A program made the position numbers and the translations under genes. A stretch of 64,000 nucleotides of DNA from Bostrychus sinensis (lineage: Eukaryota > Chordata > Actinopteri > Gobiiformes > Eleotridae), in contig CM036252.1 in NCBI GenBank assembly GCA_020698575.1, forward strand, positions 3,928,672-3,992,671, read 5' to 3'. The notes beneath the pieces were generated by a model that was not told where the DNA came from, did no database searches, and saw only the letters and a list, made by a program, of their open reading frames with translations. Positions 10,501 to 22,859 of the stretch are shown here, piece after piece. Numbering within the stretch: the stretch's first letter is position 1; every line of letters starts with the position of its first letter.

Positions 10501-10848
10501 GTGCCCAGAGTCAGGACTAAACTCGGTGAAGCAGCGTTTCAGTTTTATGCAGCTAAACTCTGGAACAGTCTCCCTGACGATGTTAGACAGGCCTCTACTC
10601 TGACAATGTTTAAGTCCAGACTTAAAACTGTTCTTTTTAACTGTGCATATGCCAACTGAAAGTGCTTTATCTGCACTCTTCTCTTTTAATTTCATTTTAA
10701 ATTGATTCTTAATTATACTCTTTAAATTTGATTTTATTGTTTTAATTGTGTTTTGTACTTTTAAATTTGCCTTTTATTTTCTGTAAAGCACTTTGAATTG
10801 CTCTGTGTATGAATTGTGCTATACAAATAAACTTGCCTTGCCTTGCCT
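7553..10848 (+). mobile_element. L2-type LINE retrotransposon 1 (defective)
   Basis: This non-LTR element interrupts the homology of block A at about 7553 and ends in a typical L2 tail: an AATAAA-like stretch followed by (CTTGC)n at 10832-10848. The 5' part (8086-8487) may be an ORF1 remnant; it carries RDILLLGDG, which resembles the GDS block of the esterase domain known in some CR1/L2 ORF1 proteins. ORF2 remnants follow. The family assignment rests on tail type and on the C-terminal HWLPV motif. Confidence 0.8.
8457..10659 (+). pseudogene. L2 ORF2 remnant (endonuclease and reverse transcriptase)
   Basis: Four to five frames cover the protein. The apurinic endonuclease domain (8457-8987) has FLTETWLD and GGGVCALL. 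A linker lies at 9188-9691. The N-terminal RT fingers (9746-10162) have NNYRPISNL and FQSGFRPHHSTETAL. The C-terminal domain (10159-10659) has ISPVLRSLHWLPV and VPRVRTKLGEAAF. The palm with the catalytic FADD/YADD box is missing: the sequence jumps from motif A (VLLDLR) to the C-terminal domain near 10190. It is therefore an internally deleted, inactive copy with several frameshifts. Confidence 0.85.
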
Positions 10849-10860
10849 CATATACTGCTC

Positions 10861-11054
10861 AGTTATTAGAATGGGTACTTGTAACTGGGCTTACACGGGA
10901 CTTAACAGGAATTAAACCAGGGCTATACTATATCTGAACCAGGACTTAACAAGGTCCAAACCAGGTCTAAACAAAGACTAAACCAGGTCTAAACCAGGAC
11001 TCAACCAGATCTTAATCTGGGTCTAAACAAGGTCAACAACAGAACTAAACCAAG
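10861..11054. repeat. Minisatellite of the receptor-flank type, left part
   Basis: About 190 bp of degenerate ACTAAACCAGG repeats, the same family as in the receptor flanks but here outside a receptor block. The array resumes at 15043-15066 on the far side of the next LINE, so that LINE landed inside it. Confidence 0.75.
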
Positions 11055-11147
11055 TTTATTTATTTATTATTTATTAACCTTTATTTAACCAGATAATAGA
11101 CCCATTGAGATCAAGATCTCTTTTACAAGGGCGACCTGGCCAAGATG

Positions 11148-14100
11148 TCAGCAGCACATGTCAAATTTATACCAATTTAACAATAACAAATAGACAGATA
11201 AAAAAGTCAATAAAAATATAACTATAAAAAGAAAATAAAAAAACAATACATAAGTCAGACATTTAAAACAGGAGTAACAAATTAGAAACAAGCACTGTTC
11301 AAAGGACTCTCGTTGTTTGCTTTTTAAGATAGTACAAAAAGCACTTAGAGGAATAAGATTAGACAGTTTCAGCTCAGTCTGTAGAGTATTCCAGGCAGAA
11401 GAGGCAGCGTAACTAAAAGCTCGTTTCCCCAAATCCGTCCTAACACGGGGGACAAACAAATTATAAATGTCACATGAACACAGAGCATAATGATTTCTTG
11501 TCCTTTGTAGGAGAGTGCTTAAATAAGTTGGGACAAAGCCAAGAAGAGTCTTATAAATCAGGGTCATCCAATGAGTGAACCTTCGCACCGACAATGAAGG
11601 CCATTCCGCTCTGGCGTACAGTTCACAGTGATGAGTGAGACGACCACAGCCCGTTACAAATCTCAATGCACAGTGACAGACAGTATTTAGAGACTGAAGG
11701 CATTTAGTCAAGGCATTCATATACAGAACATCACCATAATCCAACAAAGGTAAAACGGTCGCAGATACCAGAAGCTTACAAGCTCTGAGGGAGAAGCAGG
11801 ATTTATTTCTATAATAGAATCCAAGCTTTACCCTTTAACACCAATTTCAGTGAATGCAAACGAGACTGAACAACGGAAAAGGCCGACTGCAAGAAATCTA
11901 CAGCCTGAGTAATTGAGGCGGAGCAACAGTAGAGTACAGTATCATCTGCATACAAGTGATACATGGCATTTGACAGGTCGACACACAGATTATTAATATA
12001 GATGGAAAATAAAAGGGGGCCTAAGATTGAACCCTGAGGCACTCCTTTACACACCTCAAGAAAAGAGGAAGTGGACCCCAGCCATTTGGACACTCTGTGT
12101 TCTGTTAGACAGGTAGTTCGCAAACCAAGTGGTGGCTTGGTTTGAGATGCCATGTTGTTTCAAAATATCAATTAAAAGCGTGTGATCGACTGTATCGAAT
12201 GCCTTAGACAGATCAATAAAAAGGGCAACACAATATTTCTTAAAATCGAGAGCTTGAATAAGATCATTTAAAACCTTCAGAGCAGCAGTAACCGTACTGT
12301 GTTTCTTTCTAAAACCCGACTGTAAATTTGTTAAAATACAATTTGAGTCTAAAAACACCTTCAGTTGGTCACTGACTAACTTTTCAAGAATTTTGGCCAG
12401 GACACAAAGTTTAGAGATAGGCCCATAATTGTTTACCTCTGTGGGTTTGCCTCCTATTAAAAGAGGAAGTACAAAAGCCGACTTCCAGACTTTAGGAATT
12501 TTAGTACTTTTTAGGCTTGAAGTTGAAAATATGGGCTAGTGGCTCAGCTATGAACTCAGCAGCCAGTTTCAGGTAAAAGGGGTCAAGCTTATCAGGACCA
12601 GGTGCCTTTTTGGTGTCCAGCTTTTTCAGCTCCCTGAGAACTTCAGAGGAAGAGAAATTAAAATTGACGGTGCAAAGATAAGAACCACTGCTCGTGTTCA
12701 GAGCCTCACAATTTAACCTCTTCCCAGTAGAATCAGGGTTTAAGGAGTCAAATAAGAAGCCAGCAGAAATAAAATGTTTGTTAAAAAAATCAAACAATTT
12801 TGATTTATCTGTCAGTTTTTTACCGTCTTTGACTAGATAATTAGGTAATTCAGTTGATGTTGCAGAGTCTGAGGTAGATTTCACAACCTTCCAGAACATC
12901 TTTGGGTTGTTGAAATGTTTTGACATTTCAGAGAGGTAAAAGTCTGACTTTGATCTCTTAATAACAGAGGTACATTTATTTCACAAGTGACGAAAAGAAA
13001 GCCATTCAACCTCTGTCTTATTTTTCCTTGCTTTGGCCCAGGCAACATTCCTTTCTTTAAGAAGGTTACCAATTTCTGAAGAGAACCAGGGGTTATTATG
13101 CCTTTTCACCCTAAATTTACGGAAGGGTGCATGTTTGTAAATTAAACTTAAAAATTCATCATAGAAAAATTGCCATGCTAAGTCTACATTATCAAAAAGA
13201 GAGACCCTACACCATTTAAAATTAGATAAATCATGAATAAAAGCTTGCTCATTAAAATTTAAATCTCTTTTGATCAGAATATAAGGCTTTGATTTAGGTA
13301 GTTTGACGTTTCTGACAGTACCAATAGCACAGTGATCACTCAAATCATTTGCAAAGAACCCAATGTCATTGTACTTATGTGGGGTATTAGTCATGATTAG
13401 GTCAATTAGAGTTGATCTAGAAGGGCATTTAATGTTTGGCCGAGTGGGACTGTCAATTAATTGGGTGAGGTTTAACGAATCACAAGTAGACTTTAGAGCA
13501 TCAGAAGATGCAGACAACCAGTCAAGGTTCAAATCACCCACCAGAACAAGCTCTGTCGAATTTAATCCAACAACCTGATTATACAGTGAGGTGAGGGCCT
13601 CACTGCAGGCTGAGGGAGGTCTGTAACAACCCATTATTGTGAGGGGCTGACCCCTAGAGAATTCAAGATTTAAAGCAAGAAATTCAAATTGTTTTGGAAT
13701 GGATAGAGAGGCAATGAGAGTAACATGAAAGTTGTTTTTTATGTAGATTGCCACACCTCCCTTTTTAGGACAGTCACAACGAAAGACATTGTAGCCAGTT
13801 ATAAAGATTTCTTTATCTGAAACAAACTTATTCAACCATGTTTTGGATAATACAAGTATGTCAGTATCAGTAGACCTGTCCAAACTTTTAAGAAATCTAA
13901 TTTGGGTAGCATACTACAAACATTTATGTGAATGATACCAAGACCAGATCTGCCCCTAAAATCTTCAGGAGTACTAATATTATTCAATGGGGGGCCAGGG
14001 TTAGGCTGAACATTGCCTGATAGCAAAAGTAAAAGCAAGATAAGGCATTTTTGTCTGATAATAGGCTTTGATATTGACTCATCATCATTAGACTGAATGT

Positions 14101-14374
14101 AATTGATCAGAGAAGAAGAATCATTGTGTATGAAACAGTTTTTCAAGACAGAAAAACACATCAAATGTAACAGCCTAAAATTATTTAAAATTGGCTCACA
14201 ATCGGACAAAAAAAAATGTGTAAACAAATCCGAGAAGGACCAGGTGCAGGTCACCGTAGTGGAAAGACCCAGAGGGGGGCGGAGCACATCACTGTGCATG
14301 CCATGACCACTCTGGACTACAGTTCCAGTGGACCAAAACGAGAATGATAGGAACAGCGCCAGAAGAATCTTCAT
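11148..14374 (-). pseudogene. LINE ORF2 with 2A-like motif, frameshifted
   Basis: In protein order: an N-terminal leader with a poly-Leu stretch and NPGP (14374-13832); endonuclease (13883-12981) with GDLNLDW and SDHCAIG; a linker (12926-12501) with KKAPGPDKL; RT fingers and palm (12358-11809) with FIDLSKAFDTVDH, KGVPQGSILGPLLF and YADDTVLY (YADD codons at 11941-11952); and a C-terminal domain (11747-11148). Frameshifts lie near 13880 and 12090, with further breaks between 12980 and 12358 and near 11800. The catalytic motifs are unmutated, which suggests a fairly young copy. Confidence 0.85.
13991..14020 (-). other. 2A-like ribosome-skipping motif in the LINE ORF2 leader
   Basis: The frame reads SGNVQPNPGP after a run of leucines. 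2A sequences end in NPG|P, usually after D-V/I-E-x, and 2A-like motifs are known in CR1/L2/Rex1-type ORFs just before the endonuclease domain. Here the usual Asp and Glu are Asn and Gln, so activity is uncertain. Confidence 0.5.
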
Positions 14375-15066
14375 AGTTACTCTCCCGAAAAGAAGCAGAA
14401 TTTCCCAGAGTCACAAAAGTCAGTAAAAGGAGACTCTAAAACCAGCCCAGAGTGAGGCCGTGAGACCTAGCAGCTAGCGGTGGCTAGCAGTCAGCCACCC
14501 ACCGCTGGTCAGCCTTTGGCCACTGGCACGTCCACTCATCCACGGCACGCCACGGTCCAGGTACTCCAGCGGGAAACAACCTCTGTAGCCCGGAACCCAG
14601 CGACCACAACAAAACCTCATCCAAAGTGACGATCAGCTGCCAACACGAGCAGATCCACCACGGCAGAGGCCTTCTGTGTCGGAGCCGGAGATGGAGCGGG
14701 TGGAAACCAGGACAAAATCACAAAATGTGCTTTCTGCTTTTTCAGGCCCAGGCAACAGGCTTCACTGCACCAGCAGGTAAAGGGTAAAAATCCAGGTTGT
14801 GATCTGTAAATGCTGGCGAGGCTGAAACACGAAACGCCGGGTTTCAGCCCCACACTGGATCCCAAAGAGCCACAGCCCACAAAGTTTACGCAGAGTGACA
14901 AAAAGTTGACAAACGTTTACCGTCCACATACGACGGTAAGATGACTCCGTGCTAGAGCGTTAAGATCCAGTGTAAACCTATTTACAGTGTCGAGAACAGC
15001 AAAATACAGAGAGTAAATAAACGCTGAGACGTGCGCGCGTGACCTTAATCAAGGTCTAAACAAGGA

Positions 15067-16957
15067 CTGCTATTTTTCATTTTGTCGTAAAATGGCACCG
15101 TACAAAAAGTTGAAGGAAGTAAAAAGCTCTTTTTCTATGGTTCAGTTCAAAAGCATAACAGCTTTGCTGCCCTCTGCTGGTCTCTTCAACTCTTTCTTTA
15201 TGGCACCAGTAGACTACCTTTTAAACTTTCTCTTTTAGTCAGATAATGTTTTTAAAGATTGTAAAACGTGCAGTGCTGTTCTAGAGGTGACCAAGAATGG
15301 TTTAAAAATACAAATAAAAGCATAATATAGCTCCTTTATTTCACTTTCATTTTACCCCACCATGTTTGCATCTGTTATAAAGGATTTGATACTGTACAAC
15401 TTCCTGTGTCTTGGTTTGACTGTTAAAATATACTAATGCTAGTCTTTGGTTAACAGAAGGTGTTCATTAGTTTTGACCAATTTAATGTTGAAAATCATAT
15501 ATCACTGTCATTTAGTTTTGGGTAAACAGCAACAGTCCTAAACAAGTTAGGACTCTGTCAGTTGTTGCTAAAGTTGATATGGCTTAAAGTTTTGGTGTTT
15601 TGAAGGAAGTGAAGTGAGTGAAAAGTCAAAGTTTACTTCAGGTCACAGTGTTTGTCATTAGGCCGTCCCACTGTTCACACCTGTAATTTGTCCCATGACG
15701 GAGTGGCAGCGTATGTCCCATTAATGGAAGCTAATGACGGCCGTGTACGTGTATTGTTTTCTCAGCTGCGGCACCGGGGCCTCAGGGTCGTCATAGTAAC
15801 CAAAAGCTGTGATCCAGGTGTGAACACTAACGAGCGACACCTGATGCAACAACTGCCACCGCTTCAAACAAACAAGTTCAGAGCCAGGAAAACATCAACA
15901 GTGTATGACTTTGACAAACTTTAACCTGACGTAAACACTGCGTCACCCACCTGTTCACAACAACTTTGGGAACATTACACAACTTTGTACAGGATTAGAG
16001 TTTGTTTGGGGATGAAAGTAATACACAGTTAACTTAGTTTGGTTTGGACCCAGTGCATCAGAGTCAAAGAGAACCTTTAAAGGTGCTATGAGCAGTATAT
16101 ATTTTTATATTTCATGGATATGTCCCAAGATACAGTATGATGTAAACATGTTTAAATCAAATATTACTTTTATTGATAACAATGGTACAGCTTTAAAACT
16201 GCACTGACAATCATCCAATCAGAAAAGCAGAAAGACTGCTAACCCACAGAATATTGTTTTGATTTAGACTGCAGTACCGTTTTCAAACCAGTAGAGTGCA
16301 CATGCTGCTTATAGTACCTTTGAGTCTTAACTTAAAACAAAAACAGCACTAACTACTGTACGTGTTTACAGTTAATGTAATATTGGTATTACTGCTATAG
16401 GTTTTTGCTTTTTTAGACTTTTTCTTGTAAATAATTTATATTGCACCTTTTTGTTTTTGATGCATGCTCACTGTAACTCTTGCTTCCTGCACTTCATTCT
16501 GTACTAAGAGCTGCCTGAACAAGAGAATTTCTACACTGTGTGATTATTAATAAAGTTCAATCTTATCTTTATCCCTTAATATAGTATAAAACTCAGTAAC
16601 TACAGTAGCTTCTTAAACATGTCTAATCAATGAGAATACTATAGAAAAGTAAAATTATTTCAGCAGATTCAGTTTACTGTTGGGGTGCAATGATAAGTTT
16701 TTACAACAATACGATACGTATCATTTGGCATTGTTTTAATGTGATTCAAGAATGATATTGTACTAATTTACAGTGATACGATTGGATATGACTCAGCACC
16801 TTCATATCAATGCAACTGATACAGTAGCTTTTAGCCAAAAAATTATAAAAGTCGGCCTATACTCTCAAATCTAGTTCAGTGGCCTGGGGTTTGTTGTGTC
16901 AAACAGAAAGTCAAGCAAAGTTTAATATAATTTTGTGTTTTCATCAAAAGCTGTAAA

Positions 16958-16989
<32 letters not shown>

Positions 16990-17514
16990 AATATATATAT
17001 TAATTATTATTATATGTATTAATATAATTCTTTTTTTTTAATTTAACATACATATTTTATATAATGATACATAGATTAGATTATAGATTTTTCCTTTGTG
17101 TAATGATTTTGCATTGATATACACTTGCTAGAAAACAATATATTTCAATTGGAGGTGATGTGTATTGATGTAGTTTTCCCACATCAAGATAAAAATTAAA
17201 CAAAATATCAAAACACTGTATATATAAACTTTTCAGAATATATATAAAGTTTGAACCACAGCTATTGGCAAGTTACTAAAAATACAGTCCAATTATTTGG
17301 GCTGCTGTAGGTTCTTTGTTTTGACTCCTGGTTGTGCATCATGATTATCACACAGAAACTATAATATGGACGACCACAACAGAAAAGTACTGTGAATGAC
17401 CAGACGTCCAGATTTCATACACACAATGCATTTTTTAAGACCTCAGTCTGGACAGAGACAGTTTGACTGAATTTTGTCACAAGCAGCCATCTGTCTAGTT
17501 TACCCCACACTCTT
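15067..17514. other. A/T-rich intergenic DNA without a recognisable gene
   Basis: No exon-like or domain-bearing frame is convincing. A 90-codon frame at 15652-15924 begins with TTG and has no recognisable content. A LINE-type 3' tail (AATAAAGTT before a T-rich stretch) lies at about 16505-16565. An (AAAT)n microsatellite running into TA-rich DNA lies at about 16955-17040. Confidence 0.5.
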
Positions 17515-17705
17515 AAAACAAATGGTTCTATATAAAACCTTTTAGGGTTCTATATTTTGTTATGTATTTGGAACCCTTTTCAGAGGGGCATGGTTCTATA
17601 TGGAACCATTTTAAAAGGGTTCATTTGAAAGAACTCTTTTTAAATTAACCCTTTTTTCAAAATGGTAAAACCCCTGAGGGTTCAATCAAATTTCATTTTA
17701 TTTTC
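17515..17705. repeat. GGTTCTATAT interspersed repeat (MITE-like)
   Basis: Several direct and inverted copies of GGTTCTATA(T/A) and AACCCTTTT occur in 190 bp, e.g. GGTTCTATAT at 17523 and 17591. This palindromic composition is typical of a short DNA-transposon derivative common in fish genomes. Family not determined. Confidence 0.5.
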
Positions 17706-17879
17706 CTTTTTTTTACCTTTTAAATTATTATTTAATATTGTTACTTAAACATTTGATGAAAGATAAAAGACAAGTTTTAAATAGTTTTATATTTTATTTG
17801 ATCAAACATTTGCAGGTTCCTCCGATGTTGCTGTTTGGTGAAGTTCAGCCTGATGTCCCTCAGCAGTGTCCTCCTGTCC

Positions 17880-17945
17880 ACTACCTCTGTCCTCTCAGAC
17901 TGTCCTCTGTCCTCTCAGACTGTCCTCTGTCCTCTCAGCTCAGGC
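17880..17945. repeat. 20-bp minisatellite, left part (interrupted)
   Basis: Tandem copies of TGTCCTCTGTCCTCTCAGAC. The array resumes at 21440-21478 after an L2 insertion. Confidence 0.85.
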
Positions 17946-20900
17946 TCTAACATTCCTACATTGGTTGTTAGCACCTGGCAAGATGGCGGCAGCAGTGTGC
18001 ATGGCGATGCGTCTCCTAGCCTTGTGTGGAATACTGTTTGTTATTCTAAACATTTGTTGCAGGAATGTTTCTCCGCTCATTACTTATGATTGCCAGTCAT
18101 TACTTGACATATGTGCCTCGCAAATAAAGTGCAGTTTTGAGCAGATTTCTCCGGGACTGTCCCCCCCTTTTCTGACGGTCTACCTGTTACGTAAGCCTGG
18201 CACCAGGAAGAAGCGGTTGAGGAAATGAGGAAAGAGAAGTGGCATGTTGCTAAAAGTTAGATCTACCTGCAGGCATGTGGAATTGGAAATCATCTGTCTG
18301 GAGAGGGGTGGTTTTCGACGTTGGGCCGGCAGCTCCTGCGGCTGAGGGAACGTTGGATTACTGATGTCCCGTGTGAGGATTGTGTTATAGATCCACTGCC
18401 ACCGGTGTGGAGTCGCCGAGCCTGTGATGAGCGGCGCAGCGTGGACCCCAGAAACCTTCGCCAGCTAACTCGTCATCGTGCACAAGACTTGGATGCTTCT
18501 ATTATATACCTAGCGCTGATAAACACCCAGTCGCTGGCAAACAAGACTTTCATTCTCAATGACTTTTTACCTCTCGCAAGTTGGATTTTATGTTTTTGAC
18601 AGAGACTTGGGGTCGAGCTGGTGAGTCCTCAGCTTTTTCTGAACATCTTCCTCCTAACTGTACATTTGTAAGTTCCCCACGAACGTCGGGTAAAGGAGGA
18701 GGTGTAGCGACAGTATTAAAATCGTGTTTTCACTGTCGTCAAATCCCTTCTGTCACTTCTTCAAGCTTCAAGCTGCAGCTGCTTGAAATCCACTTGCATG
18801 CACCGGTGTTGTGCGCACTCGTCTACCGTCCTCCAAAGTCTAACAAAGATTTCATAACTGACTTTTCTAACTTCTTGGTGGAGATCATACCAAGGACTGA
18901 TTTTCTCCTGATCGTAGGGGACTTTATTTTGCACATTTGTTGTGAGCCTAAACCCCTTGTAAAAGACTTTTTAAACCTGCTGGATGTTTTTAATCTTACA
19001 CAGTGGGTATGTGGACCCACACATGATAAGGGCCACACATTAGACCTTGTGTTGTCATATGGTTTTAAAATCTGTGTTGATGAAATTTGTGATGCTCATA
19101 TATCCGATCATATGCCTTTTCTCTTCAGTCTAACGTTGCCGCACTCTTCCCAGAAGAGGGCTGCTGTTGCTCAACGCAAACGCGCACTGTCGCCCTCCAC
19201 AGCGCCTCAATTCTGTGAAGCTTTTAATACGTCTCTGCCTCTTAGCTTGTTTGAGGCATGTACTAGTGTTGACGAGCTCACAGACTTGCTAAATACAATG
19301 TGCTCTGACATTTTGGATACTGTTGCTCCTTTTATGACTTTCCGTGAGAAACCTGCAACTGAGCCATGGTTTAGTGACGTCACTCGTTCACTAAGACGTG
19401 AATGTAGGCGGTGCCGAGAGGCGGTGGCAGAAGGACAAACTTCATGTATCTCTGCAAATATTTAGAGAATGCTTGTCAAATTATCAGAGAGCTGTTAAGT
19501 CTGCAAAAGTCCAGTACATCTGTAACATTGTTTCCAATAATAATCACAGACCACAGGTTTTGTTTAATGTTTTGAATCACATTGTAAATCCTGTTGAGTG
19601 TTCTGGTGTTGTACCGAATGATGTACTGTGTGAAAACTTTCTTCAATTTTTTTATTGACAAAATAAGCACGATTAGAGCCTCTATTGTCCCTGTCTCAAA
19701 TGTTGAACCTGCTCTTTGTCAGGAGTGCCCTGTAGTGTTTCATGAGTTTGAACCTATATCACTTTCTGAGTTGGGTGATACTGTCCAACACCTGAAACCA
19801 TCAGCATGTCCTTTAGACATTTTTCCTCCTTGTCTTTTTAAAAATGTGTTTAATGTAATTGGACCTTATGTGCTTAAAATTTTGAATGCTTCTCTTTCTT
19901 TTGGTTGTGTACCCACCGCATTTAAACATGCTATTGTGCAGCCTCTTCTTAAAAAGCACAATCTTGGCCCCAATGTCTTGTCAAACTATAGGCCCATCTC
20001 CAAGCTGCCTTTTCTGTCTAAGGTACTCGAGAGACTGGTGTATGGTCAATTACAGTCCTATCTTCAGGAAAATGGAATCCTAGAAAAGTGTCAGTCCGGT
20101 TTTAAACCTTTTCACAGCACAGAAACAGCACTTTTAAGGGTTTTAAATGATTTCTTTTTAATTGCAGATTCAGGTCATTCTGCTGTGCTCATGCTTTTAG
20201 ACTTAACTGCAGCCTTTGATACGGTGGACCACCAGCTTTTATTTTCTTGACTTGAACATTATGCTGGGTGTAAAGGCACAGTGCTAAGCTGGTTCAAGTC
20301 TTACCTGGAGAATAGGTCTTTTTCAGTTAAGCTTGGACCTTACTCCTCTGACAGTGCTCCATTGACCTGTGGAGTTTCACAAGGTTCGGTCCTTGGCCCT
20401 ATTTTGTTTTCTTTGTATTCTTTCCCTCTTGGTAGTATTTTTAAAAAGCACATTGTACCTTTTCATTTTTTTGCAGACAATGTGCAAATTTATTTGCCCC
20501 TAAAGTCAAACAGCTTTCAAGGTTTACTGGCTTGTCTCCAAGATGTAAAGGATTGGCTTGCACATAACTTTTTAAACCTAAATGAAAAGAAAACTGAAAT
20601 TGTTGTTTTTGGCCCCCCCAGTGCCTTTAGTTTTATTGACTGTGGAGTCCTTTGTGAAGCCTGCAGTCAGAAATCTTTGCGTGATTTTAGACAGCGCACT
20701 GAAATTAGACAAGCAATTACCTCTGTTGTAAAATCAAGCTTCTTTCAACGGCATGTTCTTAGCAAGGTTAAAACGTACCTTTGAGCATGTTGTCCATGCT
20801 TTTATTACATCTCGCCTTGATTATTGTAACTCACTGTACTGTGGACTAGATCAAACTTCACTGAGCCGTTTGCAGCTCGTGCAAAATTCTGCTGCTCGGC

Positions 20901-21434
20901 TGCTGACAGGAACCAGGCGCCGTGAGCACATTACACCTGTTCTGGCCTCTCTGCACTGGCTTCCTGTCAGCTACAGAATTGATTTTAAATTATTATTGTT
21001 GGTTTTCAAATGTTTAAATGGCTTGGCTCCATCTTACCTCTGTGAGTTGCTCTCTCTTTATGTTCCAAGAAGAGAGATGAGGTCCACAAACCAGCACTTT
21101 CTAAATGTTCCCAGAACACGCCTGAAAACTAGAGGTGATCGAGCGTTTTCTGTGGCAGCTCCCAAGTTGTGGAACAATTTGCCACTGAACATAAGAATGG
21201 TTCCATCTTTGATTGTTTTCAAGTCTTTATTAAAGACTCACCTTTTTGCATTGGCTTTCAATGAGTAGAAGCCGAGCTGCCTATTTTTGCAACAAATGTT
21301 CTGTATTTATTATTGCTGTTTGTTTCCTGTTTTTACTCTATTATTCTGTTGTATTTTCATGTAAAGCACTTTGGGCGCCTGTGGTTGTTGTAAATGTGCT
21401 ATATAAATAAAGCTGACCTGACCTGACCTGACCT
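17946..21434 (+). mobile_element. L2-type LINE retrotransposon 2, long copy
   Basis: A 3.5-kb element inserted into a 20-bp minisatellite. The 3' end is an L2-style tail: a GCACTTTGGG-type hairpin region, AATAAAGC, then (ACCTG)n at 21413-21434. The 5' region (17980-18500) is GC-richer and may include 5'UTR and ORF1 remnants. Confidence 0.85.
18480..21268 (+). pseudogene. L2 ORF2 remnant with mutated RT active site
   Basis: The endonuclease lies at about 18510-19465, with NTQSLANKT, FLTETW, GDFILHI (normally GDxN) and ISDHMPF. RT lies at 19594-20784, with NYRPISKLPFL, MLLDLTAAFDTVDH, CGVSQGSVLGPILF, and FFADN where the catalytic box should end in DD. The C-terminal domain is at 20753-21268, with TPVLASLHWLPVSYR. 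Breaks: a frame change near 18580, another between 19440 and 19600, a stop after DHQLLFS at 20248-20250, and a frame change near 20760. The Asp-to-Asn change in the palm would inactivate the enzyme on its own. Confidence 0.85.
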
Positions 21435-21480
21435 CAGAATGTCCTCTGTCCTCTCAGACTGTCCTCTGTCCTCTCAGCCT
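21435..21480. repeat. 20-bp minisatellite, right part
   Basis: Two further copies of the TGTCCTCTGTCCTCTCAGAC unit, continuing the array at 17880-17945 beyond the L2 insertion. CTCAG occurs at both junctions and may be the target duplication. Confidence 0.8.
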
Positions 21481-22400
21481 GTGGACTATAGTGTACATCT
21501 GTAATATAAAAATAAAGTTAAATCAAACATTTTTAAATAAATAGTATAAAATGTGTAAAATGTAAACAGAGCTGATATTAGGAACACAGAGGATCCAACA
21601 GAAGATGATGGCTGTGGACATTTCCAGGCCTGAAATCTACAAAACAATAACACAGTGAATTGATCAGGGTCACTCCAAGTTTTGTCTTTTTAAGACTTTT
21701 TAATGCCACTTGGAGTGAAATTTAATGCCAGCATCATCAACAACAGAACAATAATTTTCTGTTCCATTCTGAAACTCAAGGGTTTTATTTCAAGTCTAAT
21801 ACAGATGAAAGAACTCCTGTGCCACATAAAAAATTGTGAAAAATGAATCATGCTTTCAAAAAAATATCTCTTCAATAAATATATTTTATTAACAAAAAAG
21901 GCAAAGCAGGAGAACTTCCTGGATCTCCAGAAAGTAGTAAAGAAAATCAAAAAGAGCTTGGGAAGGGAAGGCATTGCAAAAACAACAAAATACCCAAGGC
22001 ACTCTTTCATAATATTTTATTATTGAGGTGACTCTACTTTTTGTAACATTTTGACAAATTTTAAGACCTAATGAACAAAATTTAATACATTCTCATAATA
22101 TTTAATACTTTTAACACATAAATTGACAGACTGTCACATAAATTGACAGAAAGCTCAGAGAAAGGTGCTTTGTCTCATCCACAGTTTTGGTTCTTTTAGT
22201 AAACGCCAAATCACATTCGTTTAGCTCGGGTGAAATTGATAAAATTAATTCTGTCATCTGTGACGTTTGTAGTGGGTTGTTTACACCCCAGTGCCATAAA
22301 ACGGTAAAATATATGAAAATAAATAAAACTAGTTCACTTATATTCTTCAAATCTTTAACTCCATTAATTTTTTCTTCTTAAACTGAATGTATTTTTATAT
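21481..22400. other. Intergenic stretch, no gene seen
   Basis: A/T-rich DNA. Short frames on both strands lack recognisable motifs, and TAATGCC/TTTAATAC repeats near 21700-22110 suggest old repeat DNA. Confidence 0.4.
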
Positions 22401-22407
22401 GTGTTTA

Positions 22408-22858
22408 TCAGCCCATGAGGAGCCACAGCCCTCTGCCCTTCACCTCTGCCTCTCTGGAGGCCCCTGTGAGGCAGGAGGGGACTGGTGGACCCTGCCCTGC
22501 AGGTAAGTCCAACACACTGTCCTAAACTAGGACCTTTTCTGTGGCTTTTAGTTTATGGCCATAGAACCAGATTTGTCATAAATCTGTCAGGAGCTGATCT
22601 TGTTGTTAAAATCTATATTTTTTCAGGCTCCCAGAAGGCCCCAGAAGAGGTGTTTTGGGCCCCTGCAGAGCATCCTCATGTGGTGAGTCTCCTCATTGCC
22701 CTACAGCAGTGTGTGTTGTTCATGTTTAACATGTGTCTTTGTGTTGTTGGTCAGCCTGCAGGCTGGCGGCTGTCTCCTGTGACCTGCTCTGTGGCCTGCA
22801 CTACGGTGACAGCACGTTTCTTAGTCTATCTAACCCAGCCAAGGTGTACCTTTCCTAG
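22408..22858 (+). other. Three exon-like segments of unknown gene
   Basis: Three GC-rich pieces with good splice borders lie in A/T-rich DNA. They are about 22412-22501 (ending CAG|GTAAGT), 22627-22682 (after TTTTTTCAG, ending GTG|GTGAGT) and from 22756 (after TTGGTCAG). Segments one and two join in frame from the ATG at about 22416, giving a Pro/Ser-rich peptide. The third continues in one frame to a nearby GTGTAC or in another to a TAG at 22856. I do not recognise the product; it may be an exon remnant. Confidence 0.25.
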
Positions 22859-22859
22859 G

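Larger units (their letters stand above)
11055..15042 (-). mobile_element. CR1/Rex1-like LINE, nearly full length, minus strand
   Basis: The element is about 4 kb. Its 3' end is on the left: a TTTATTTATT-type tail at 11055, preceded in element order by a GGTTAAATAAAGGTTAA stretch. Its GC-richer 5' untranslated region reaches about 15042. It carries endonuclease, an RT with an intact YADD box, and a C-terminal region. Both flanks are the same minisatellite, which gives the boundaries. I place it in the Jockey/CR1 group of non-LTR elements; the exact clade (Rex1 or another) is uncertain. Confidence 0.8.

Noticed and set aside
15652..15924. 90-codon plus-strand frame in the spacer after the minus-strand LINE
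   Set aside because: It starts with TTG, has no recognisable motif, and no splice or promoter context supports it.
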